Positions 46,929 through 56,811 of a DNA stretch of 64,000 nt are shown one piece after another; position 1 is the stretch's first letter; the number at the start of each line of letters is the position of its first letter. Source of the stretch: Ceratodon purpureus (Eukaryota > Streptophyta > Bryopsida > Pseudoditrichales > Ditrichaceae); NCBI GenBank assembly GCA_014871385.1, contig CM026423.1:5158244-5222243 (forward strand). Direction: 5' to 3'. A model generated the notes under the pieces. The model was not told where the DNA came from, did not search any database, and saw only the letters and a list, made by a program, of their open reading frames with translations. Both the position numbers and the translations under genes were made by a program.

Positions 46929-48954
46929 ATGAACGGAAGTGAAGGATATAACGCTCTGTCTGAGAGAGCACCAGCAATGAATTTCGAGACCATGTACACG
47001 GATGTGGCGCCTGTGACGCCGTCGCCACGCGAGAACAGCAACGAGAGTGGCACTACTCTGAAGGAGCATGATTATATCGGCCTCTCGGAGGTGTCGTCTG
47101 CCAACAGCTCTAGTGAGACGCATCCTGGAAGTGGACGCGGTGAGGCTCTAGACCTCAACGAGAGTGCTACTGTGCTACGGCTTGGCCCTCCTGCTGTTGC
47201 TAAGCCAGATGCGAGGGAGCTGGCACGAGATGTGAGGGAGTGGGTGGCCGACCCGGAGTTCGCGAAGCCCGCTGTGAGAGCTCCCCAGCGGAACAACGCC
47301 ATCTTAGAGGAGTTTCGCAAGGCACAAGCCTTGAAGGCCGCCTCGCAACGTGCCCCACCGGTGCAGTTGAAATCTGCAAATCCGAACCTGCCAATGTACC
47401 ATAGACCCAAAGAGTATGAAGCGGGTCAGAAGGGCGGATACCCTACGAGTTTCCATGCATCTTACAATGTTTTCCCCGGGGTGAAGAGCAATGGTATGAA
47501 GCGGGGCTTCTCCGAGACTGTTGGGATGCATCTTACTGCTCGGGAAGGTCATTGCGATGTGAACCGTGGCGAAGGCATGGGCATGGGCATGGGTGGGACT
47601 GAGCAGCCTGATGTGAAGGTCAAGTTGCAGCAAGAGAAGACGTGGATGGGCTGTGGCTCCCATAATCCCTATAACGTGCAGAGGAGGGCTCCTGTGCAAG
47701 ATGCTGGAGACTCGTCAAACAAAGTCAGCAACGAAGCCAAGAAGCATAGCTTGAATGAGGCGATGGCATCTGCTTCCAACGATCAACCCTCATCCCCTGC
47801 GTGAGTAAAACTTTATCCCTTAGTTTGCAACACGAGAACGTTTTGTGTCCATATTTCAGAGTCTATCTCGCCTCTATGGTTGCTCGCTATACTGATGGGA
47901 TATTGCTTTTTTCTGATTAACTGTATCATTCACGCATGCAGACAGAACCAGACAGTGGGTTGGCCACCTGTGAGATCGTTCGTCAGGCAGACCAACTTCG
48001 GCTTGTCGAAGCCAGCGCCTCCTCCCCCAGCTTCTACAACAGCTTGTCCATCTGTGCAAGAAAAGGATACGCCCTCATCTACCAACTCGAAATCCTGTTT
48101 TGTTAAGATATACATGGATGGCGTTCCTTTCGGTCGCAAAGTTGATCTGAAGACGAACAACAGATATGAGAAGCTGTATTCGGCCTTGGAGGAGATGTTC
48201 CAGCAGTTCATCAGTGGTATGTCCCTCACTTTTGAGTCTCTACTTGCCAGTGATTCTAAAGATTCTCATGTCATCACAACTTCTCATTTTTTTTCTTTCT
48301 CTTAGTTGATGTATCATATATCGTGTTGACATGTTTCCTGTTGCGGGTGTTGATTTGCAGGTCACTACAGTGGTAGCCAGACCTCAAGTAGCTCCAAAAA
48401 TCACTTCGTTTCGTCCAGCAGCCGAAAGCTTAACTTTCTGGACGGATCCGAGTATGTCCTCATTTATGAGGACCACGAAGGAGACTTCATGCTTGTCGGC
48501 GATGTCCCCTGGGAGTAAGTCTTGAACCAGTTAATGGCTAGTGTGCAACTGATTCATGCGTTTGTGTTATGTAAATTACTGCTCTCCTCCGGTCCTCTTT
48601 AATGTTTTGCTCCTAAAAGCCTCAACTATGCTCTGGTGATTTACATGCGATTTGTACTTCTGCAGGCTATTTGTTAACACTGTCAAGAGGCTCCGAATCA
48701 TGAAGGGGTCCGAAGAAGTAAACCTGGGTAAGCTTTCAATCTTTGTTCGATTTAGTCCTTACTCCATTTAGTCCTGGTACGTAAATTGTCTGTTGCATAG
48801 CGCACAACATGGTGAAGTTTTGTAGCTATGTACTAGCTTCTTTTGTTGGTATGCGACTGATCTTCAAAATGAGACGATCCATCCTGATTTTGTTATATTT
48901 CTTGCAGCCCCCAAAAACGCGGATCCCGTGAAAACTCAACCTGCAGTCGGTTGA
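46929..48954 (+). CDS. Aux/IAA auxin-response repressor, 5 exons
   Basis: A nuclear repressor that binds ARF transcription factors and is degraded when auxin bridges it to TIR1/AFB. Exons 46929-47800, 47942-48216, 48361-48514, 48666-48727 and 48908-48954 total 1410 nt (469 residues), in frame with GT/AG sites throughout. Domain [18 protein letters not shown] (72-88) contains LxLxL-type EAR motifs (LDLNE; LRLGPP where LRLGLP is usual), recruiting TOPLESS. Domain II: the degron core GWPPVRSF (297-304). Domains III and IV form the PB1 domain (about 343-452): [17 protein letters not shown] with invariant Lys345, then [25 protein letters not shown]. The second exon begins 14 bases before the degron codons, as commonly seen. 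The long linker between domains I and II (about 210 residues) makes it much larger than typical flowering-plant members. Intact. Confidence 0.95.
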
Positions 48955-51699
48955 TCAAGTGACATATGTGTCATATGTGAACGTTGAGAAGATATGACAC
49001 ATCTGTGCTTCTAATCTCCTGGCAGACGAGCCATCAGCACCTTGCAGATCATGTTCGGTGCGCCATTTTTCGTCGTCTAGCTCTTGAGAAGGAGGAAAGG
49101 CTAAGCGGACACACTGGTCATGGTTTAGTGTGGGATTACTTCATTCAATTCTGCTCGATAACTGGCCTCTTCATCTTCCGGGTTTGACTCATGCTGTCAA
49201 AATTGCTACACTACATCAGAGAACCAGGCCTGAGAACGTCATAGTAAATAACAAGTGGAGGATGAATTTTATTATTATATTTTGTTGTTGCTCTTCTTTT
49301 GGGTATTAGTTCCAACCGTTCTTCAGTACTCAGCTGCCGACCTCTTTATATGTTTGGCTGGTTCTCTCATGTAGTGTAGCATTTTTGATGTTGTTACTAG
49401 CCTTGCTGCTTCATGTTTGTCTGGGAGACGAAGTGGCTGTGTCAGCAGCTTGAGTCTGTTAGAAACAACTTGAAGAAGCATGCAGTTGTCCAAGTCTAGG
49501 AGTCTCAAAACAATGGGCACAGAGCTGAAGGAATGCATCCATTACCTGAAGAATGGCCTGATCACCGAGGTCCGTGATTATGCTTGTCCAGATCATCTTA
49601 GCGGCAGGCTACACCTTGTCGTCGAAGAGGTGTATTCTGTGCCTGTAGCTGTAGAGTGTGGGCACAGCCCTACTGCTGACGAAGTTGATGCTGGTTTTTT
49701 CAGTCCTTGCACATGCCAAGGTGTAGCCCAATTATATGGTCCATACGAGGATGAGGGTAAATATACATTGATATCTTAGTTATCAATGTCTGTATGATTT
49801 TATGTGTTTAATTTTTTGGCTGAATGTTAATGCCTGCTAGTCTCGGATTTGTTGAGTACTTTGCGAATCACAATGTAAATAGCAGATGTTGACCAATACG
49901 CGTGTTTTCTGAGAGCCAGAGAAACACCAATCTCGTTTTGAGACCGGCGTACGTGTAGAGTATGTTGGTGTTTCCTGAATTAAATGATTGACTTCAGTCT
50001 CTTGTTTTTCCATTCGTACAGCACCAACTTGACATGACTTGTTTTGCATTATTTGAGTTGGGTCACTCAATTTCACTCTCCTCTTTCACCAGTGTCTGCT
50101 TGTTATTGTTCATTGAGAATGCACTTGTATCCAAGGCATGTATATTCCAGTATGACAGATGACTGTTTATGCTAAAGCATACACATTAGAGACTACATGG
50201 CCCCAAAGAAATCTCCTTACAGTGCTTCAAGATGTTTTTGGACACACAAGCTTCGGCTCCGTTCTTGAAACAACCATTATAGTCATATGTACGTCAAGCG
50301 TAGAACGAAGTGTGGGGCTTCCTTGAAGCTATCAGACGGATGAGATCGAGGCCAGGTCTGGGTGTAAATATGACACACCATCATTTTCACCCACTAAAAC
50401 CTAAGTGTACAAAAAAACTTAAAAGCTTCGTAGCTGTCCTCTCCGAGTTAATAACGTAACAAAGTATGAAACATGGTGACGAGCACGAGCATCAACGTTG
50501 TTTTTTTATCCTGGATGAGTCAGCGGCCGCCTGGAAAGTGTTATAACATACATCATACTTTTCTTTTCTGGTGATCACGTTTTCTATATGGTAAGGTGCT
50601 CAATAATGGCTCAATTTTCAGCGTGGGAAATCTACAGCAAAATTAACACTGCAAATAATTTTCATGCATGGAGAAGCTAAGTGAAAAGCTGGAGCAAGTG
50701 GAATCATCATTTTTGGATTCGTCTACAATTAGTTATGAATTTTTGAAACTAGATTCTTAGGTGTTTCTAAAATGGTGGCCTAAAATGGCACCCTATAATG
50801 TTTGCCACCACAACATGGTACTCTTGGGTGGGGAAGCTATTATGTATCTCAGAGGGAAGATTACTAGAGCTCCATTATCGGCACTGCTCCATTTTAGACC
50901 ATTCTACCATAAACCTTCAATGCCTCAGCTTCCTGCTTGCTTTCATGTTTCCTCGCTTCCAAGTTCTGACTCCATCCATCGCCAAGACTCAATTGGTCTG
51001 CATTGAAATTGTCTCAAAGAAACTCCTCTTCCAATACTCGCAGTCATGCTTCCAAATCAAAGCAACCAATTTGAAATTGATGATCAAAGATTGCAACAAC
51101 TCCGAGGTAAAGTGTTAGACATGGTACCAACCTTGTCGTTAGCAGTGTTGTTCTCTCGTGCACTTTTCTGAACGTTAGCGGTGGCGTTGGGGGACACAGC
51201 CCATGTTCTAGACAGCGTGCACTTTCCTTCACTGTGTCTTTCTACTGCGCAACAGCAACCCAAAAACTCAACCATGATCTCAATTCCTCAATTTGGGTTC
51301 ATCATTGGAGCACGTACCTCAATGCACATTTAATTGGAACACATGATTCAATATAAGAACTTTGTGTTGAAAAGTGGGTAGTCATATACTTTGTGAATTA
51401 AATGGGCCCGAGTGATTTTGGAGATAATATCACCAAATGTGACTTAACAACATTTATGAAGAACTTTAAAATTCTTCGAGGAAGGATGGATGATATGATA
51501 ACAATTTGGAATATGAGATGATGAAAATGAATATATGGATAAAAAAATAGTTTGAAGGAGATAAACATGTTTATAAAAAGTTGGTCATCTCTCGGTTCTA
51601 GTGAAAAATCAAGAAAAATAATTTTGTATCAATGAAGAAAGCACTGTCACCAGGTTCTGCCGAGACCTTCCATTGGATTTTGAATTGATGTGAGATTCT
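48955..51699. other. Aux/IAA 3' region and intergenic DNA
   Basis: The first several hundred bases are the likely 3' untranslated region, with a short GATATGACACAT-type inverted motif near 48,960-49,005. An open frame at 49480-49779 (99 residues) has no recognised domain and sits where 3' untranslated sequence would continue; it is not called. Beyond 49,900 I see no gene. Confidence 0.5.
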
Positions 51700-51824
51700 G
51701 AACTTATCTTTGTTTAGTAGTACATTCATAGATAGGACGATGGGCTTCCAGTCAGAAACGATGAACTTGTCTTTGTTTAGAGTACATTCATAGATAGGAC
51801 GATGGACTTCCAGCCAGAAACGAT
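51700..51824. repeat. Two-copy tandem duplication, about 63 bp
   Basis: Copies 51700-51762 and 51763-51824 share CTTTGTTTAG, then TACATTCATAGATAGGACG and CAGAAACGAT, with about four differences. The high similarity points to a recent local duplication. Function unknown. Confidence 0.85.
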
Positions 51825-51852
51825 CGATGAGAAAGACATGGATTATGGAAAA

Positions 51853-52592
51853 GGGGGAGGGCACAATAAAGTGGACCACAAAGTGCAATATGTGATCACT
51901 AAGAAGTGAATTTGAAGTGTGCTGTTTTTTAAAGCTCAAAGCTGATTTTGAGCATTTTGGTGAAGTTTTTGAGCATTTTAGTCACTTCCTAGGGTGTCAT
52001 AAGGTGTCTTACACGCATCTTTATAAAAAGAACATCCTTAATCGAAACTAAATTTGACCACTAGTTCTAAATCATGAAAATGAACTTTTCCAAAGTCTTG
52101 ATTTCTTCATTTGGTGCCCTCTATTGTCTTTAGAGGATGTTTTTTCCAATTTAAAAAACAATGTTTGGTGAAAAAAAACTCTCAAAAAGTACCGCCGAAG
52201 TGACCCTCCCAAAAAACATCCCAGATATACTTCTCGTCCGTCCAAACTTCCGAACGAAGTGGATGGTGCCCATTTCCACGACCACAATTCATGAACGGAG
52301 GGCACCATCCTCTCGAAAGTGTTTTCTGACAAAGTTTGCACTCTTTTCTAGCCACTTTTTCAAATGACTGCATTCACTTTGTCGCACTTTGAGGTACTCG
52401 TAGGGCATCGTAAACACCTTACCTTCTTATGCAAATTTCCAGGACTCAAGATGACCAAGTCTATTTTCTATATCCCATCCCGCTTTCAACATATCAAAAA
52501 CTTATATGGCACTTTTCTTAGTGTTTACAACAATGGCTGAAATTGGCAATGAGCTAAGCACTTTTGTGGTCCACTTTATTGTGCTTCCCCCC
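51853..52592. mobile_element. TIR transposon remnant, 740 bp
   Basis: The inverted ends contain GCACAATAAAGTGGACCAC in both arms (51861-51879 and its complement at 52568-52586), outwardly bounded by G runs (51853) and C runs (52592), with a CACTAAGAA motif further in on both sides. AAAA lies outside both ends, which may be the target duplication or chance. The interior has no transposase. The family is unassigned. Confidence 0.65.
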
Positions 52593-52599
52593 AAAAGCT

Positions 52600-54585
52600 T
52601 GCCAATGATAATATAATGGGGGAGTTAAAACTGAGGGGGCAGAGAAATCCAGAAGATTATTCTAAATACCGTTGCAATAAATCGTGCTCATGTCGTGCAC
52701 TTCATCAAGCATGGGTGTGGACTTACGAGATTTGAAGCCTGTCAACATGGACGACAACGGTGTCGCACCAACTGAGGGCGATTTTTCACCTCGGTCTTTA
52801 CTTCCAGTGATGGACATGTCTTAGCAATTTTTTGAAGTCTCACTCAAAGAAGTAGACTTTCTTTTCAGAGTTTTGTTTGACATGCAATCAGTTTTTCATG
52901 AAGCAATCAGTTCTGCCCTCTACCGTTCGCTTGGTCACCTGCTTACTGGTCACTATATTGTGATTGTTATCCTGTTAATACGATTTAGCCCGGTGTGGGT
53001 TTTGAAGGAAGGCTTACTGCCAGAAATTGGTTTTGGAGTAGAATAGCTGTGCATCAATTACTTATTTATAATGGCGTTACACATGCGTGCAAATATTTCC
53101 GTGTCTCCGGTCTCTTTCGGAGACTGAAATCAAGCGGTCTGCATGCAGACAGGTTAGGCTTCACCGGTGCAAATTTTGCAATCTCAGAAAAAGAATTGTC
53201 TGTATGTTCTACATGTGCTCTGTCTGTAAAACTACGGGATTTTCCCATCGTGGCTGTCTGCAAGAAAGTCTCTTGCTGAACCAGTGTTGTTGAGTACCAT
53301 TTTCCCTTTCATTCAAGGTTTTCAATCACAGCTTCTGGACATACTGTAAGTTTCCATGCACGAGAGGGTAACTCAATGAAGAGCAGCGGTCACCTGGTTC
53401 TCCTTAAACAATTGCTTTACTTGTTTCGGAAAAAGAATAATTCATTTGGAAGGCAGCTTGGAGAACGTGAACACGGCATTTTTGAAGCATCCACTTGGAT
53501 GAAAGAAAATCCTCTCTCAAGCTTGGTCTGCACTGAAGGTATTTCTGGATCCAGAGTGCACAATTATGGCCAAACCTGCTTTCGTGGCATTGTAGTCACC
53601 AGCACTGCGAGATGTTAGCAGTGTTCAGAGAAGATATAATTGGTTATGCTGAGGTCTTTCGAAGGCATCCCCTTAATTGATAATCACATGCCCAGTGGAA
53701 TTTGTACGTTATGCTTCTCAGTTCCTCCCTAAAATTCAACCCTCCGTCTCCAATCCCGGGCTCTCTTCTGAAATCTAGTAAAGCGTAGTTAAAGGAAGAG
53801 AAACCACAGTTCAATCTTGGAACTTGGGAAGGATTGAACAAACACGTCCAGCTGCTCATGGTATACGCAGTAAGAAGACCTTCCTACTTGATAAAACTCA
53901 ATGCTACAGATCTATCACACTACAGAAGAACAAAAATCAAGACCAACTTAATTCACCTTGAATTTAGGGCTCACAAACCAGTGTGAGCATTTCTGAACTT
54001 GTTGCACTGATATTGTTTACATGCGGAAGACTTTCTACCAAGTGAGTTCACTGTGATGGATACCCGCCTGTAAATAAATCTGACAGGACAGGACACGTCA
54101 ACTGGAAAGGAGCAACCAACAGCAGGGTAACAAGGGTTCGGTGGAGTTACCGGACAGCAAGAATCCTGAGTAGCTTCAAATCGACAACAAATCAGCCAAG
54201 TTGTCAATCAAAGAAACCAACACAGGAACAAGTTTCCAAGGACGTGAGCTCGTGTAATGAGACTTACAGAACAGGGGAGGTCCATTTCATGATGGTGTAA
54301 AAGTACAGGGGCTCACTTGAAAGGAATCAGAAGTACGCGACATGGTTTTGCTACTTTGTGCCGGGTCTCATGGGAAAGAAACTAAGCCTCATGAGCGTTC
54401 TCAGCTCACATGACACTGTCGGTTGCAAGCGAAGGTCTTCAATAATATCCGCACTTCGATAATTTAACATTAGGAAACGGATCAACTGAGAATACCAGCG
54501 GAGCTGCTTGCAAATGGGAGATCATGAGTTGATCAAATTGTTGGAATCTCCGGGTCAGCCTGCCAAGAGAAGGTCATCGAGATCT
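52600..54585. other. Intergenic DNA, no gene recognised
   Basis: Open frames of up to 94 residues on both strands lack recognised domains. The part from about 53,900 to 54,585 is probably the 3' untranslated region of the IQD gene. Confidence 0.5.
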
Positions 54586-56811
54586 CTAAGGTCGCCAAAA
54601 CGGTCGCCTCACCGACGCCGCCGTCGTCCCTGCAGAGTCATCCTCCGAAAGCGCAACAGAAACTTGATGCCTTTGCTTGTGATGGCTTTGCGAGTTTCCA
54701 TGGGCCTGGGGATTCACTTTCATGGTTTCTCTCAATGAATTCGGATTCGACATCCTCAGCTGCTGCTGCTGCTGCTGCAACCCACTCTGCGACGAAGTCC
54801 TTGGCCTCGGGCCTGCAAAGGGCGACGAAAGGCGGTACTGAGAAGGCAAGGGCCCAACACAGCTCCCCACACTCTCTCCATCACCACCCTCCTTCATCAC
54901 CTTCTCGGCATCCTCCGCCAGAGCCCCATCCTCCGTGAACTTGAGCTTCCGGACGCCAAACCGGGGCTTGGTCAAGGACAACTCATCGCTCATCGGGCTG
55001 GTCACGCAACTACGTGCGGTGGTGGAAAGGTCCTCTCTAGATCTGCAAACTTCCTGCGCTTCACTTGGGTGACGACGACGTGATTTCTTCCCAGCGTTCG
55101 TCTTAAGCTCCGAGCCATGGTTTGGTTCTGGGGCTCCAGATGTTTCTGATTTCTTCAATGGGGAAGGTCTGGTAAACGGTGCCTTCTTAGGCTGCAATAA
55201 CCCTGCGGCGTGTTGTTGTCTAAGTGAGAGCGGCCATGGATACGTCATGGGCACCGCCAGATGCTGCATATCACCAGCACTCCCAAGTTCGGTGGTGCAC
55301 ACTCCAACCGTGCTCTTCACCGACAGGCTCTCACTCACCGGATCTTCATGATTGTCGAAATCGTTGTCGAAGTCGTTGTCAAATATCCTGTTGGGTGAGT
55401 TGTGGGCTCCCATTCTCGCAGCGCGTTCTAGCCAGTTCCACACCCACCCTGGCTTATCTGGAAACGTGTTATCCACGACCCATGATGCAGGAGTGGTACT
55501 CTTCTGTGACCTCGACCCAGTTTTCCAGTTTTGCCGTGACATAGCATACTCCATGGCGCGCTCACGCTTCAACGCCGCCTCTTGCTTGCTCTTCAAAAGC
55601 GCCTGGCAATCCTGCGCTGTGCGCAAGCTGCCGTTCCAGCTCTTGCTCACTTGCTCCATTCCAACTCTCGATCCTCGCGCTGTAGGCTTTCGTTTCGGAG
55701 GATTCGTCCTCGACATGCGGGTGCTGATGGACGGCGCTTCCTCATGCTCCTCATCTGTCAATTCCCCGCTCACATTATTAGCCCGTGCCAAGTCAATGGC
55801 GTACTGTTTGCGAGCTCTGTAGCCTCGAATTGCCGCTTGGATCTTCACAGCTGCCCTGAACCTCTCCCTCTCATTGCTCCTCATCCTCCCAATTTGCGGA
55901 GATGACATACCATTGCCCATGACCAATGGAGGTTTTCCAACCGGGGTGGCCCTAGAATTTCCTTCTCTCGAAGCACGGGAACCTCGTGATCCCTTCCTCT
56001 CAAGAACAGGGGTCACCTTCGCCAACTGTGCCGCCTTCTTCAACGTCCCCTGTGTCACCATTCCCGGAAGCTTACTTGTGGCAACCGTAGGAAACAGCGC
56101 TTGAGCTGAGGATTTCACTCTCATGAACCGGTTCGTTGGAGACGGGCCCCCTCCTCGTAATTCCTTCGCTTTTCCTGACATGGTAATCAGCTTGATAGGA
56201 GGGGGCGATGGCGATGGTGAGGAGCCAGTCAAAGGTGTCTTCCGAAGAGAGCTTGGAAGTGGACCTGAAAGATACTTCTTCAGCTTCACAGGAGAATTGG
56301 AGCCCACTTCCAACACTGATCCCTCCTTGAATGACGAGCAACGCATCATTGGAAGAGGACCAGATTTCGGGAACACCTTCGCCTTAGGAGTAGATGACGC
56401 TTCCAATCGAGGAGGCGATGGGAGTGGCAATGGCCTGGGCTCAGGTGTGGCTGCATCCCCTGGGACGAGATTGGCTGAGCTCCTAACATATTGCAGCCTC
56501 CGGGGCTTGAATGTCGACCCTACACAGAGGGGGAGAGAGGAATCTACAGATTTTCGATAAGGGGTTTGCAACTCCGGAGTGGTAAGAAGGTTTCTGACAT
56601 GGGAGACATTAAAGGATTTGCGTCTGAGGAGGGAAGGGAAGGTGCTGGGGTCCTTGACGGGAGAGGAGATGTAAACCTCGGATGGCAGCTCGAAGCTCTC
56701 GATGGAGATGTCATCGGGTTCGTGAGTGTCAAGAGAGAGCGTTTCATGCTGGCAGCAGGTTTGGAGCTGTTTTCGAACAACGGAAGCCGCCCAGGTCGTC
56801 TTCTTCCTCAT
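54586..56811 (-). CDS. IQD-family calmodulin-binding scaffold protein with one IQ motif
   Basis: IQD proteins are plant scaffolds that bind calmodulin through IQ motifs and link to microtubules or membranes. This is an uninterrupted 741-residue frame starting MRKKTTWAASVVRK, reminiscent of the MGKK-x-W start of the family. An IQ motif lies at 319-337 (AAVKIQAAIRGYRARKQY). The conserved helix SWNGSLRTAQDCQALLKSKQ with EAALKRERAMEYAMS covers 391-425, and PDKPGWVWNWLER lies at 451-463, equivalent to the family's KP-x-W-x-W-WLERW block. The two extra IQ motifs that normally sit between these (about 45 residues) are absent, replaced by a low-complexity, acidic then basic segment (341-390). Other parts are Ser/Pro-rich and basic (1-310), with an FDND repeat near 477-487 and a short poly-Gln near the C-terminus. 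The gene is intronless in the coding region, whereas family members usually have an intron inside the IQ region. Confidence 0.9.
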   Translation of the reverse strand: MRKKTTWAASVVRKQLQTCCQHETLSLDTHEPDDISIESFELPSEVYISSPVKDPSTFPSLLRRKSFNVSHVRNLLTTPELQTPYRKSVDSSLPLCVGSTFKPRRLQYVRSSANLVPGDAATPEPRPLPLPSPPRLEASSTPKAKVFPKSGPLPMMRCSSFKEGSVLEVGSNSPVKLKKYLSGPLPSSLRKTPLTGSSPSPSPPPIKLITMSGKAKELRGGGPSPTNRFMRVKSSAQALFPTVATSKLPGMVTQGTLKKAAQLAKVTPVLERKGSRGSRASREGNSRATPVGKPPLVMGNGMSSPQIGRMRSNERERFRAAVKIQAAIRGYRARKQYAIDLARANNVSGELTDEEHEEAPSISTRMSRTNPPKRKPTARGSRVGMEQVSKSWNGSLRTAQDCQALLKSKQEAALKRERAMEYAMSRQNWKTGSRSQKSTTPASWVVDNTFPDKPGWVWNWLERAARMGAHNSPNRIFDNDFDNDFDNHEDPVSESLSVKSTVGVCTTELGSAGDMQHLAVPMTYPWPLSLRQQHAAGLLQPKKAPFTRPSPLKKSETSGAPEPNHGSELKTNAGKKSRRRHPSEAQEVCRSREDLSTTARSCVTSPMSDELSLTKPRFGVRKLKFTEDGALAEDAEKVMKEGGDGESVGSCVGPLPSQYRLSSPFAGPRPRTSSQSGLQQQQQQLRMSNPNSLRETMKVNPQAHGNSQSHHKQRHQVSVALSEDDSAGTTAASVRRPFWRP

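Noticed and set aside
49480-49779. 99-residue open frame downstream of Aux/IAA
   Set aside because: No recognised domain, no splice partners, and it lies in likely 3' untranslated sequence.
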